This document shows, one piece after another, positions 26,725-35,365 of a stretch of DNA of 64,000 nt. The number at the start of each line of letters is the position of its first letter. Position 1 is the first letter of the stretch. The DNA lies in contig DBBR01000105.1 of NCBI GenBank assembly GCA_002292325.1, forward strand, positions 53,296 through 117,295, read 5' to 3'. The stretch is from Flavobacteriales bacterium UBA979 (GTDB lineage: Bacteria; Bacteroidota; Bacteroidia; Flavobacteriales_D; Sanyastnellaceae). The notes beneath the pieces were generated by a model that saw only the letters and a program-made list of their open reading frames with translations, did not search any database and was not told where the DNA came from. The position numbers and the translations under genes are program-made.

Positions 26725-27078
26725 TTAGGAATTCAATCGGTTTGTCTCGGTATCAGGGAAAACCAACACCGGTTTGTGCGTCTTAGCTTCTTCCGGCGTC
26801 ATGTGGGCATAGGCAATGACAATGATGATGTCCCCGACTTGAACGCGTCTGGCCGCTGGTCCATTCAATCCCACCTGACCCGAGCCACGCTCACCCAAAA
26901 TTGTGTATGTCTCAAATCGTTCACCGTTGTTGATGTTCACAATTTGAACCTTTTCCCCTTCAAACAATCCTGCGGCATCCAACAAATCGGGATCCAGGGT
27001 AATGGAGCCGATGTAATTCAAATCCGCCTGAGTAACCGTAAGGCGATGCAATTTTGAGCGGAGCATGGTAATCATCAT
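26725..27078 (-). CDS. panD: Aspartate 1-decarboxylase
   Basis: 117-residue pyruvoyl enzyme making beta-alanine for pantothenate and coenzyme A. The self-cleavage site Gly24-Ser25 is visible in [13 protein letters not shown]. The conserved [11 protein letters not shown] and [12 protein letters not shown] follow, and Tyr and Arg of the active site ([14 protein letters not shown]) are present. The start [13 protein letters not shown] matches the family N terminus. The open frame 39 codons upstream runs into the OmpA-like gene and is not needed. Confidence 0.95.
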   Translation of the reverse strand: MMITMLRSKLHRLTVTQADLNYIGSITLDPDLLDAAGLFEGEKVQIVNINNGERFETYTILGERGSGQVGLNGPAARRVQVGDIIIVIAYAHMTPEEAKTHKPVLVFPDTETNRLNS

Positions 27079-27107
27079 GGGCGCAAAAATAGGAATTCCA
27101 AACTGCT

Positions 27108-28592
27108 TCAATGCAATGCAGGCAGCCATACCACTTCGACGCGGCGAGCACTTGCCGCATTTTGGGCATCGGCATCCACTCCGTAACCGTTCCATTGGAT
27201 TTCCGAAGCTGAGAAACCTGCATCCATGAGCGCGTGCACAACCGATGCGGCGCGCGCCTCACTCAGCACGTGATTCCGCACCACTTCGCCTTGCGCATCT
27301 GAAAACCCGCTGACCACGAATTGGCCCGGGCGGGAAGGATGGACGTTGCAATCGTTCAACCATTTCACCAATCCTGCGGATGTTTTTTGGCTAACCTCGT
27401 CCACCGAAAGGTCAAAATATGCTATCCATTTGAGCGATTCTCCCAACCATTCTGCGCCATCAAATTCAGAAGGACGTGGCCAACGGCTGAGAGCATCGAG
27501 CGGAAGCAGATCAAAAACGAAGGCCTTTCCACCTTCCATTCGGTAGCTCCTCACCCGCTTCCAACCTGGCCAATGTGCATCTATACACCCCCCGGCCTCA
27601 CACTGCTCATAAACATGGCATACGGCACCGTCCGGCACATCACGATCCAGGGAGGACGAAGCCGACACTTCCATCGCCGCGTCCAAGTTCACCGCTCCCA
27701 GAAGAATACGTCCTTGGACATCCGAAACGCCTTCGACCACCGTTTTCCCCCCTCGCTCATTGATTCGGACATTCAATCCAGCAATTGGATTGCGTTGGTA
27801 GCGAAATTCGAGAGCAACAGAGCGGATGTGCTCCTTGGCTGCGTCGCTCGGCACGCCACACCACCCAATGTCCAATCCTTTCCCTCCCATGCGCACCGCC
27901 GAAACGTAGTAACCAGATCCTGGCTTGCTCCCTGCAGGAACAGCTGCAAGTTCATCTCCTGCTGTGTTCACACCAGCGGGCATGCGTTCGACCCGCTCAA
28001 AGTGGCCGGCACGGGATGCAAAAAACACATCGAATCCTCCAAGCCCGTCATGGCCATTGGATGCGAACAATAACTCACCGTCATCAAAATTGGGGAACAC
28101 CTCATCTCCAGAAGTATTCAACTCATTCAAGGGACGTGGAACGGTCCATGAAGATTCGGCCCGTTGAGCAATCATCAAGTCAAAGTCACCGCGTTCTGTG
28201 CGAGCACTTAGAACCATTAATTCTCGGTTTGCATCGATAGCGACGTGCTGAATCTCTCCCAAGCCTGGCCAATCCGCCGATGACCATGCCTTCAATTCCA
28301 TCGCTTCAGGTCGTGCGAATTCGGTATACCCCACCTGACGGATTGCCTCAAATTCCTGGCCTTCCGACAAGAACCAGTGGGAATCCTTGGCCGTCTCCGA
28401 TGACCTCGCTATGCGCCTGAAATACATCGAGACTCCATCCCAACCCAGGAGCAACTCATCGTCTGTGGAATTCAATGCATTCAAACTCACATACTCCATC
28501 TCGGATGGAGATTGCGCCACCAAATAAAACGGGAGCAGTAAAAGCAATCCGGCAGCAGCAAGCACTTTCCCGATGACCTTATTGCACATCAT
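27108..28592 (-). CDS. OmpA-family protein with beta-propeller and CRD modules (PorE-like layout)
   Basis: 494-residue exported protein. The signal peptide ([18 protein letters not shown], about 10-27) is followed by PD40-like propeller blades (near [29 protein letters not shown]), a carboxypeptidase-regulatory-like segment ([15 protein letters not shown] to SDVQGRILL), and a C-terminal OmpA peptidoglycan-binding domain with [26 protein letters not shown] and [11 protein letters not shown]; the key Asp and Arg are kept. The order propeller-CRD-OmpA is that of PorE, an accessory of the type IX secretion system, but the N-terminal TPR part is missing. It overlaps the end of the DUF3109 gene. 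Confidence 0.8.
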   Translation of the reverse strand: MMCNKVIGKVLAAAGLLLLLPFYLVAQSPSEMEYVSLNALNSTDDELLLGWDGVSMYFRRIARSSETAKDSHWFLSEGQEFEAIRQVGYTEFARPEAMELKAWSSADWPGLGEIQHVAIDANRELMVLSARTERGDFDLMIAQRAESSWTVPRPLNELNTSGDEVFPNFDDGELLFASNGHDGLGGFDVFFASRAGHFERVERMPAGVNTAGDELAAVPAGSKPGSGYYVSAVRMGGKGLDIGWCGVPSDAAKEHIRSVALEFRYQRNPIAGLNVRINERGGKTVVEGVSDVQGRILLGAVNLDAAMEVSASSSLDRDVPDGAVCHVYEQCEAGGCIDAHWPGWKRVRSYRMEGGKAFVFDLLPLDALSRWPRPSEFDGAEWLGESLKWIAYFDLSVDEVSQKTSAGLVKWLNDCNVHPSRPGQFVVSGFSDAQGEVVRNHVLSEARAASVVHALMDAGFSASEIQWNGYGVDADAQNAASARRVEVVWLPALH

Positions 28593-29163
28593 CGCGGTTT
28601 TTCCATGCTTTCCAAATCTCCAGCGCCTCATCATACCAAGCCTGCCCAAATTCTCGAATTAACGCCGTTCGGCAAAATTCCAATACAGTAATATTGGAGG
28701 ATGCTCCACAGGATCGAGCGCCATCACAAATGGGCCATTCGTGGACATTCAACGCGGTGAAATCCTGCAATTCCTTCAATCGGATGGGATACAAATGGCA
28801 TGAAATGGGCTTCGGCCAATCCGACTTGCCTTCGCGCCAGGCCGATTCAAAGGAACATTTGGCTGTTCCATTGGCTTCAAACGTCGCATAAACACACTCC
28901 CGACCATTGATGATCGGCGTTACATATTCTCCGTCGTGGTCCACTTCGAACAATCCCACTTGTTCAATAACGGCCAAAGCTTCGGGCCGAAGCATCGGCT
29001 TAACCACCTCGAATGCCCCTTCCAATCGATCTACTTCTTCTGCTGTAAGCGGCGCCCCGCTTTCTCCTTCGACGCAACATGCCCCCTTGCACTTGCTTAA
29101 ATCACAAGCAAATAAAGTATCAAATACATCTTCCGAAATCAACGTGTCTCCGAGGGCTATCAT
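28579..29163 (-). CDS. DUF3109-family cysteine-rich protein
   Basis: 194-residue cytoplasmic protein of the DUF3109 family, unknown function. A cluster of cysteines at residues 20, 25, 29 and 30 (CDLSKCKGACC), plus later Cys in GRECVYATF, AKCSFE, ISCHLYPIR, ICDGARSCG and EFCRTAL, suggests bound metal, like the YkgJ zinc/iron-chelating group. The ATG giving MIALGDTLISEDVF is taken as start; the open frame further upstream overlaps the divergent radical SAM gene. It leads the minus-strand run to the OmpA-like gene, panD, flippase-like gene and rfaE2. Confidence 0.82.
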   Translation of the reverse strand: MIALGDTLISEDVFDTLFACDLSKCKGACCVEGESGAPLTAEEVDRLEGAFEVVKPMLRPEALAVIEQVGLFEVDHDGEYVTPIINGRECVYATFEANGTAKCSFESAWREGKSDWPKPISCHLYPIRLKELQDFTALNVHEWPICDGARSCGASSNITVLEFCRTALIREFGQAWYDEALEIWKAWKNRDDVQ

Positions 29164-29217
29164 GTGGACGAAATTAATTCGGGATTGCCGAACCTCCACT
29201 ACCGAGCTGTTAGGCAT

Positions 29218-29225
29218 TAAATTTG
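29218..29225 (+). promoter_or_regulatory. -7 box for the radical SAM gene, 3 bases from the start codon
   Basis: TAAATTTG is a perfect TAnnTTTG match and only AAC separates it from the ATG at 29229, predicting a leaderless transcript. Confidence 0.6.
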
Positions 29226-29228
29226 AAC

Positions 29229-30272
29229 ATGGCATTGGGTTGGAGACATCAAGGAAGGGTCCTGCGTGACCGATGGAAACGGGTTCAACCGCTGAACCTC
29301 GAGCGCATGGGAAATGCCTGGGCATCTCACCGCGGCTATGCCCATAATCAACGTGGCAATCACGTGCCTCAAAAGGCTTGGCCGCTTAGTTTGAGCGTAG
29401 AGCCAACCACCTCCTGTAACCTGCGCTGCCCAGAGTGCCCATCCGGTCTCAGGTCTTTTTCGCGGCCAACAGGAATGCTCGACCCCGCACTTCTAGAGTG
29501 CGCATTGAATGAAATGGGGCGGTATTTGGTTTACCTCAACCTGTATTTTCAAGGAGAGCCTTACCTGCACCCGCAGTTGAATGAACTGGTGGCGATGGCC
29601 CATGCCCGGGGCATCTACACCTCCACATCCACCAATGCTCACTTTTTGAGGCCCGAGCGCTGTGAGGCAATCGTCCGATCGGGGTTGAGTCGCCTGATTA
29701 TAAGCATTGACGGTATGACACAAGAGACCTATTCCGCATATCGGGTCGGAGGGAATTTGGAAAAGGTGCTCCAAGGAACACGCAATATGGTCGAAGCTAG
29801 ACGTCATAATCGAGGTCGGGGCCCGCACTTGGTTTGGCAGTTTTTGGTCGTAGGGCCCAACGAACATGAATTGAGTCAAATCAAACGGGAGGCAAGGAAG
29901 GCAGGCGTCGATGAATTGGTCATCAAAACAGCACAAATAGACGACCCCCACGATGGCCATCCCCTGCTTACAAAAGCCCCTGAACTCCGGCGTTACGACC
30001 GCACACCCGGAGGCATTTGGAACATTCGAAACACCTTCGAAGATGAGTGTTGGAGAATGTGGCAAGGCTGTGTGATGACATGGGATGGCAAGGTGGTCCC
30101 TTGCTGTTTTGACAAGGATGCCCATCACACAATGGGTATCGTTGGTGAACGTAATTTCGAAGACATCTGGTTTGGTGAAGCCTATGCCGCATTCCGCAAC
30201 CAAATATTCACCCAACGATCCAGCATCGAAATGTGCCTAAATTGTTCCGAAGGCAGCCATGCGTATGCGTGA
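29229..30272 (+). CDS. Radical SAM / SPASM domain protein
   Basis: 347-residue iron-sulfur enzyme of unknown substrate. The radical SAM cluster motif CNLRCPEC uses Cys63, Cys67 and Cys70. SAM-binding strands follow (YLNLYFQGEPYLHPQ, STSTNAHFL, LIISIDGMTQETYSAYR). The C-terminal SPASM region has CWRMWQGCVMTWDGKVVPCC and a final CLNCSEGSHAY, enough cysteines for an auxiliary cluster. SPASM proteins often modify peptides, but no precursor peptide is seen nearby. It is divergent from DUF3109 and followed after 22 bases by a flippase-like protein, a pairing suggesting lipid or glycan chemistry (inference). Confidence 0.88.
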   Translation: MALGWRHQGRVLRDRWKRVQPLNLERMGNAWASHRGYAHNQRGNHVPQKAWPLSLSVEPTTSCNLRCPECPSGLRSFSRPTGMLDPALLECALNEMGRYLVYLNLYFQGEPYLHPQLNELVAMAHARGIYTSTSTNAHFLRPERCEAIVRSGLSRLIISIDGMTQETYSAYRVGGNLEKVLQGTRNMVEARRHNRGRGPHLVWQFLVVGPNEHELSQIKREARKAGVDELVIKTAQIDDPHDGHPLLTKAPELRRYDRTPGGIWNIRNTFEDECWRMWQGCVMTWDGKVVPCCFDKDAHHTMGIVGERNFEDIWFGEAYAAFRNQIFTQRSSIEMCLNCSEGSHAYA

Positions 30273-30294
30273 CGCCGCTTTTTAAACTGAGTGC

Positions 30295-31383
30295 ATGCCG
30301 AAGCCTATTCTTTTCCGATGGACCCAATGGGTATGGCCTTTGCTCATCGGGGTTGGTTCGGCAGCAGGTGTTTTGTGGCTCGGCGCCACCTATGAAGTGA
30401 TCGATCCGATCACGAAACAAACAACCACTTCCTTAGAATTACTCCGGGGGTTTACCTGGACTTCCCGCTCAACCTGGGCCGTTTTAGCTGCTATAGTTTG
30501 CGTGCTCATTCGCGATTTTGGATACATCGTTCGGCTGAGAATTTTGTCCTTCCAGTCGTTTTCTTGGCGGCAATCCACCGAGAACATCCTCTTGTGGGAA
30601 CTGTCTTCAGCCCTCACACCGAGTGTCGTTGGTGGTTCTGCGGCAGCCGTGGTCATTTTGCACCGGGATGGCCTCAAATGGGGCAAGAGTTTGGCCACTG
30701 TATTCGCAACCGCCATGCTCGATGAAGCCTTTTATTTGCTCGCCGTTCCACTGGTTTTTGGGCTTTCAATCTGGGCTGGTCATCCTATTTTTCCTGCCAT
30801 AAATGAAGACCTCAGCCTTTTGGACTGGGGACTGTCCTCGCTTTTTGGAGTGGCCTATGCATTCATTGCATCCCTTACAGCTTTGATGTGGTTTGGTCTG
30901 GTCCTGCGACCTGAAAAGACACATCGATTCATCCAACGTCTCGGAGCATCGCGCCCGTTGGAGAGATGGGGCGGTCGAATCAAGCAATGGTCAACCGATT
31001 TACTCGAAGCTTCTCAGGACATTCGGCATGCACCCCGATCTTTTTGGATTCAAGGCTTTGCTGCCACCTGCGCCAGCTGGACCGCGCGCTTCCTAACATT
31101 GAATGCAGTGCTTTTAATATTTTACCCCCACATAGCCCACGGTGCAGTGCTCGCAAGGCAACTGGTCCTTTGGATTGTTCTTTCTATCAGTCCGACACCG
31201 GGGTCATCTGGGGTAGCTGAACTCGGGTTGCCCTCATTTTTGGGAGACCTCACCGGGGTTGGATACATGGCCGGGGTAGTGCTCATTTGGCGCATCATGA
31301 CGTACTTCATTTACCTCTTGGCTGGGGTGTTTGTACTCCCCCAATGGTGGGTTCGAACCCAGAAAGGCAATAAACGGCCTTGA
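30295..31383 (+). CDS. Flippase-like (UPF0104/YbhN) integral membrane protein, second copy
   Basis: 362-residue inner-membrane protein with about eight membrane segments, same superfamily as the gene at 25744. Marks are FGYIVRLRILSFQSFSWRQ, the conserved core WELSSALTPSVVGGSAAAVVIL (like the SG-E motif of the family) and SISPTPGSSGVAELGLPSFL, matching the PxPGGxG loop with PTPGSSG. It probably shares the radical SAM promoter. Similar proteins in the phylum are listed as lysylphosphatidylglycerol synthetase membrane regions without the catalytic part; the cargo is unknown. Confidence 0.83.
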   Translation: MPKPILFRWTQWVWPLLIGVGSAAGVLWLGATYEVIDPITKQTTTSLELLRGFTWTSRSTWAVLAAIVCVLIRDFGYIVRLRILSFQSFSWRQSTENILLWELSSALTPSVVGGSAAAVVILHRDGLKWGKSLATVFATAMLDEAFYLLAVPLVFGLSIWAGHPIFPAINEDLSLLDWGLSSLFGVAYAFIASLTALMWFGLVLRPEKTHRFIQRLGASRPLERWGGRIKQWSTDLLEASQDIRHAPRSFWIQGFAATCASWTARFLTLNAVLLIFYPHIAHGAVLARQLVLWIVLSISPTPGSSGVAELGLPSFLGDLTGVGYMAGVVLIWRIMTYFIYLLAGVFVLPQWWVRTQKGNKRP

Positions 31384-31400
31384 ACCCAAGATTCGAAGCT

Positions 31401-31408
31401 TAACTTTG
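31401..31408 (+). promoter_or_regulatory. -7 box for metB, 6 bases from the start codon
   Basis: TAACTTTG is a perfect TAnnTTTG match; ACACAT separates it from the ATG at 31415. Confidence 0.6.
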
Positions 31409-31414
31409 ACACAT

Positions 31415-32584
31415 ATGAAAGATTCGAAAAACCTTGGCAAGGGAACGCGTGCAGTGCACGCAGGGGTCGAACCCGATCCTTCTACTGGCGCCATCATGAC
31501 ACCCATTTTTCAAACGTCGACCTACGTCCAAGAGGCGGTTGGAGTTCACAAAGGCTGGGAATATTCCCGCAGCCATAATCCGACACGGGCTGCGCTGGAA
31601 GGTGCCTTAGCAGAAATTGAAAGTGGAACGCATGGATTGGCCTTTGCATCAGGCTTGGCTGCGATTGACTGCGTTTTGAAAACCCTCAAACCAGGGGATG
31701 AAGTCATTGCAGGACAAGACTTGTACGGGGGCACCGCTCGGCTATTTCGTGCAAACTATGCGCCGATGGGGATTGTCTTTCATTTTGTTGACACCCAAAA
31801 TCCCGCATTGGTCGAAGCAGCCATCAACGACAAAACCCGTCTGGTGTGGTTGGAGAGCCCCACGAATCCATTGATGCAGATCACAGATATCGGAGCGATT
31901 GCAGCACTCACGAAGCCACGAGGCATCTTACTTGCGGTCGACAACACGTTTGCCTCACCCATGCTGCAACGCCCACTGGAACATGGAGCGGACATTGTCA
32001 TGCATTCCGTCACAAAGTACCTCGGAGGCCACAGCGACGTGGTCATGGGAGCACTCATAACATGCGATGCGGCCGTCGACGAACCGCTGCGTACCATTCA
32101 AAATAACTGCGGAGCGATTGCTCAGCCATTCGATTCGTTCTTGGTGTTGCGCGGACTCAAAACACTCCACTTGCGCATTGAACGGCATTGTGCCAATGGC
32201 CGAAAAATCGCACACTGGCTCAAGGCCAATCCGCGCATCGAAAAAGTATACTGGCCTGGATTTGAGGACCACCCGGGCCATGAAATTGCCAAAAAGCAAA
32301 TGGATGATTTTGGTGGAATGATTGCGTTCGAAATCAAAGGGAATAACCTCGAACAGGCCAAAAACCTCGTGGCAAGCACACGGCTTTTTGCCTTGGCTGA
32401 ATCGCTGGGAGGAGTGGAATCTTTGATCGAGCACCCCGCAGCCATGACGCATGCCAGTGTCCCGGCTGAAATTCGCGCCGAACTCGGGATTTCCGATGGG
32501 TTCGTCCGACTCAGTGTCGGTGTAGAGGACGCCGATGATCTTATCGCGGACTTGGATCAAGCGATCCGCTCAACCGTTGATTGA
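31415..32584 (+). CDS. metB: Trans-sulfuration PLP enzyme (cystathionine gamma-synthase/beta-lyase)
   Basis: 389-residue cytoplasmic PLP enzyme of the Cys/Met metabolism family. The PLP lysine is Lys201 in HSVTKYLGGHSD. Cofactor-binding segments include YSRSHNPTRAALE, AFASGLAAIDCVL, QDLYGGTARLF and VDNTFASPMLQRPLEHGAD, and the substrate-arginine region is VRLSVGVEDADDLIADL. Sequence alone does not separate gamma-synthase (methionine synthesis) from gamma-lyase or beta-lyase activity. The open frame upstream of the chosen ATG runs back into the flippase-like gene. The kmo gene follows after four bases. Confidence 0.87.
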   Translation: MKDSKNLGKGTRAVHAGVEPDPSTGAIMTPIFQTSTYVQEAVGVHKGWEYSRSHNPTRAALEGALAEIESGTHGLAFASGLAAIDCVLKTLKPGDEVIAGQDLYGGTARLFRANYAPMGIVFHFVDTQNPALVEAAINDKTRLVWLESPTNPLMQITDIGAIAALTKPRGILLAVDNTFASPMLQRPLEHGADIVMHSVTKYLGGHSDVVMGALITCDAAVDEPLRTIQNNCGAIAQPFDSFLVLRGLKTLHLRIERHCANGRKIAHWLKANPRIEKVYWPGFEDHPGHEIAKKQMDDFGGMIAFEIKGNNLEQAKNLVASTRLFALAESLGGVESLIEHPAAMTHASVPAEIRAELGISDGFVRLSVGVEDADDLIADLDQAIRSTVD

Positions 32585-32588
32585 AGCG

Positions 32589-33992
32589 ATGGCTGATACA
32601 AGCAAGCACTCCTTGCCCGCCGAGTCTATGGCGGTCGTTGGCGCCGGCTTAGTCGGTAGTTTGTGGGCCTTGATGCTCGCGGAACGGGGACACCGGGTGG
32701 ACGTTTACGAACGAAGGCCTGACCCCAGAATCGGACAATACAAAGGGGGACGCAGCATCAATTTGGCATTGAGCAACCGAGGTTGGCGTGCATTGGAAAG
32801 AGCAGGGATTGCTGATGCTGTCCGAAAAATCGCTTTGCCCATTACCCATCGGACCATGCACGCAATTGACGGGGCGCTCACCCGGCAACCATACGGATTG
32901 CCCGATGCCCCCGGTATGTTCGACGATCCGCAGTGCATTTATTCGGTTTCGCGGGCTCTATTGAATCGATTGCTTGTCGAAAAGTCAGAAAGTCACGCCC
33001 ACGTCGCCTATCATTTCGACCATAAATGTGTCGAACTAAACGTTGAACAAAAAGAGCTGCATTTTGAACGAGGTTCAGGGGGCTCAACCGCCAAATCATT
33101 CGACCGAATATTCGGAACGGATGGGGCTTTCAGTGCCGTCCGCGACCGACTCATGCGGACCGATCGCTTCGACTTTGCCCAGCGCTACCTCACCCACGGT
33201 TACAAGGAAATCGAGATGCGACCAGATGAGCAAGGCCAGTTCAAAATGGAATCCGATGCCTTGCACATTTGGCCCCGTGGAGAATTCATGCTCATGGGAC
33301 TGCCCAACCCCGATGGCACGTTTACATGCACCGTATTCGCTCCGTTTCATGGCGTCAATGGGCTCGACGACTTAGATCATCGAGATAAAGTCGAGCACTA
33401 TTTCCGGGAATATTTTCCAGATGTCATCCCCCTGATTCCGGACTATGCTGAACAATGGCTTGCGAATCCAACGAGTTCCTTGGTCATGACCCAATGCAAC
33501 CCCTGGCATGTGGGTGATGGAATATGCCTCATGGGCGATGCGGCCCATGCCATTGTCCCGTTTTATGGTCAAGGGATGAACAGCGGTATGGAGGACTGCA
33601 CGGTACTGAGTGAATTGGTCGATGCAATGGATGGACCCGCGGATTGGGCCAAGACTTTAGAACGCTATACAGCTTCTCGGCAACCTTCGGGTGATGCCAT
33701 TCTTGAGTTAGCTCTGCGCAACTACATCGAAATGCGCGACAAAACAGGTGACCCCCAATTCTTGCTGCGGAAGAAAATTGAAGCAAAACTAGCCACTGCG
33801 TATCCTGGACGCTGGTTGCCTCTGTATTCTCAAGTCACCTTCAGTCATACGCCGTATGAAGAGGCCTTGGCCTCTGGCAAACGCCAGGACCGCATCATGG
33901 AATCAATTTTGGCACAACCGGGGATTGCCTCAAATTGGGATCGACCGGAGACCTTTGAAAAAATCCTATCAGAATGGGAAATGCCTTCGTAA
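32589..33992 (+). CDS. kmo: Kynurenine 3-monooxygenase
   Basis: 467-residue FAD-dependent hydroxylase converting kynurenine to 3-hydroxykynurenine. The FAD fold starts with VVGAGLVGSLWALMLAERGH. The KMO-specific GGRSINLALSNRGWRALE lies near residues 54-71, and the second FAD motif GDAAHAIVPFYGQGMNSGMED near 315. The C-terminal helix typical of KMO is present. It can serve tryptophan breakdown or de novo NAD synthesis via quinolinate; no other kynurenine gene is in the window. It sits between metB and a surface protein gene whose start overlaps the kmo end by 19 bases. Confidence 0.93.
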   Translation: MADTSKHSLPAESMAVVGAGLVGSLWALMLAERGHRVDVYERRPDPRIGQYKGGRSINLALSNRGWRALERAGIADAVRKIALPITHRTMHAIDGALTRQPYGLPDAPGMFDDPQCIYSVSRALLNRLLVEKSESHAHVAYHFDHKCVELNVEQKELHFERGSGGSTAKSFDRIFGTDGAFSAVRDRLMRTDRFDFAQRYLTHGYKEIEMRPDEQGQFKMESDALHIWPRGEFMLMGLPNPDGTFTCTVFAPFHGVNGLDDLDHRDKVEHYFREYFPDVIPLIPDYAEQWLANPTSSLVMTQCNPWHVGDGICLMGDAAHAIVPFYGQGMNSGMEDCTVLSELVDAMDGPADWAKTLERYTASRQPSGDAILELALRNYIEMRDKTGDPQFLLRKKIEAKLATAYPGRWLPLYSQVTFSHTPYEEALASGKRQDRIMESILAQPGIASNWDRPETFEKILSEWEMPS

Positions 33993-34906
33993 AGCGTGGA
34001 GCTTTAGCAACGGCCGCTGCAATTTTCTCCCTGAGTCTCTCTGCACAATCCAATGCACTATTCGACACTGAAAGGCAAACTTTCCGAGGGACAGGGTGGA
34101 CATTTTCTGCCGGTATGCACGGATTTTCCTCGCGGCCAGATTCCACTGATGCCTTCTACTCAATCGCCAATTCCGATGGCTCTTTGGATACGTTGCATAT
34201 GGGCAGTTGGGGACATGAAGGCCACCGCTCGCTGCGTCTTGGAATTGGCTTTTGGCACGTTGCGAGGCGGCCGGTCGTTTGGGACCGATGGAGCGTCGAA
34301 GTTCACGGCACGCGGAATACTGCAATCTCTACATTCACTGGGTTAGTCGCTGGTGCAGACAATGCACTTGCCTTGAACACGCTCGTTGACAGCGGACGCT
34401 CAAACCTCACCACCGAATTGACTTTTCGATTGTACCGCGCATTTGAGGTGATTCCCGATTTTTTTTTAGAGGGCCAACTTGGAATGGGATGGGATCGTGA
34501 ATGGGGAGCGCAATTCAGTCGCACCGGACCAGACTCGATGTTCATACCTCGCTTACAACCCGCACTGAACCGCATAGCACTGGAGCTGGGAGCTGGTGTG
34601 GGAGTCAGGACCCGGTCGGGTCGTTACTTGCGTCTCCACGCCACCTATGACGCTGTGCAGTTAAGCCCATTTGCAGAGGAAGGAGATGGGCGAGTGCAAT
34701 GGTACGATGGCCAATTTCAGCCTTGGAACCTTACGCTTCAATGGGATTTGCTGCGGGCTAAGTCCGCGATAGATTGCGCCAAGCCACCGGCCAAAGACCG
34801 ACCGGCAGAAGTTCTGTTTGGGTCTGAGATGGAAAAGGCAAAAAACAAGCGTGCGAAAAGCCAAAAGCGGCGCGCGCGAAAGCAACGCAAACGGCGACGA
34901 TTTTGA
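33974..34906 (+). CDS. Exported protein with polybasic C-terminal tail, unknown
   Basis: 310-residue protein I cannot place in a family. A signal peptide (about 1-25, ending SLSLSAQ) is followed by alternating hydrophobic/polar strands with aromatic residues (for instance RSLRLGIGFWHVARRPVVW, AFEVIPDFFLEGQLGMGWD, YLRLHATYDAVQLSPF), suggesting an outer-membrane beta barrel. The C terminus is strange: after ALDCAKPP the last 30 or so residues are mostly Lys and Arg, ending RKRRRF, quite unlike a normal barrel closing strand although the last residue is Phe. It overlaps kmo by 19 bases and is probably co-translated. Confidence 0.7.
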   Translation: MGNAFVKRGALATAAAIFSLSLSAQSNALFDTERQTFRGTGWTFSAGMHGFSSRPDSTDAFYSIANSDGSLDTLHMGSWGHEGHRSLRLGIGFWHVARRPVVWDRWSVEVHGTRNTAISTFTGLVAGADNALALNTLVDSGRSNLTTELTFRLYRAFEVIPDFFLEGQLGMGWDREWGAQFSRTGPDSMFIPRLQPALNRIALELGAGVGVRTRSGRYLRLHATYDAVQLSPFAEEGDGRVQWYDGQFQPWNLTLQWDLLRAKSAIDCAKPPAKDRPAEVLFGSEMEKAKNKRAKSQKRRARKQRKRRRF

Positions 34907-34913
34907 ACGAAGC

Positions 34914-35312
34914 TCAGGGAGCGTCAGCGCAGAGTTCCACCAGCACCTTCACTGTATCGCTGGGGTGCAAGAAAGCAATGATTTTACCATCTGCTCCCGA
35001 TTTAGGCCCACCAATGATTTTGTAACCCATGGTCTCAAGGCGAGCGATTTCCTCGTGGAGGTCATCCACATGAAAGGCCAGGTGATGCAGCCCAGGACCG
35101 CGCTTTTGGATGTGCTGGCCGATCGGGCCTTCTGGTTCTGTCGTTGCCAGCAATTCCACTTTACTCTCTCCCGTCTCGAAAAAACTCACTTCAACCGCTT
35201 CGGAATCCACTCGTTCCCGCTTGAACGGCGGGTGACCGAGGATGTCTTCAAATACCTTCTCTGCCTCAGCAAGGTCTTGGACGGCAATGCCAATGTGTTC
35301 GATTCGTTTCAT
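34914..35312 (-). CDS. mce: Methylmalonyl-CoA epimerase
   Basis: 132-residue VOC-fold metalloenzyme that converts (S)- to (R)-methylmalonyl-CoA for the B12-dependent mutase. Signatures are KRIEHIGIAVQDL with metal His6, SKVELLATTEPEGPIGQHIQKRG, GLHHLAFHVDDL and a closing VKVLVELC whose Glu is the last ligand. Length fits the family (130-140). The ATG at 35312 is preferred over 35321 because a perfect -7 box ends only two bases before the latter. The mutase genes are not in the window; a cobalamin adenosyltransferase is at 46689. Confidence 0.92.
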   Translation of the reverse strand: MKRIEHIGIAVQDLAEAEKVFEDILGHPPFKRERVDSEAVEVSFFETGESKVELLATTEPEGPIGQHIQKRGPGLHHLAFHVDDLHEEIARLETMGYKIIGGPKSGADGKIIAFLHPSDTVKVLVELCADAP

Positions 35313-35323
35313 GTTCTGCATTC

Positions 35324-35331
35324 CAAAAGTA
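35324..35331 (-). promoter_or_regulatory. -7 box for mce
   Basis: TACTTTTG on the minus strand is a perfect TAnnTTTG match, 11 bases before the chosen mce ATG. It is divergent from the SDR box at 35354. Confidence 0.6.
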
Positions 35332-35353
35332 CACCGATTGACTCGTCCATCGC

Positions 35354-35361
35354 TAACTTTG
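35354..35361 (+). promoter_or_regulatory. -7 box for the SDR gene, 4 bases from the start codon
   Basis: TAACTTTG is a perfect TAnnTTTG match; only TCCC separates it from the ATG. Confidence 0.6.
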
Positions 35362-35365
35362 TCCC

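Noticed and set aside
27321..28073. A 250-residue plus-strand open frame
   Set aside because: Antisense to the OmpA-like gene, with low-complexity His/Ser/Pro-rich translation typical of a shadow frame.
29493..30215. A 240-residue minus-strand open frame
   Set aside because: Antisense to the radical SAM gene, whose cluster motifs are clear.
29229..30272. RiPP-type peptide maturation system around the SPASM protein
   Set aside because: No short precursor-like frame, RRE domain or peptide protease is present nearby; the neighbour is a flippase-like protein.
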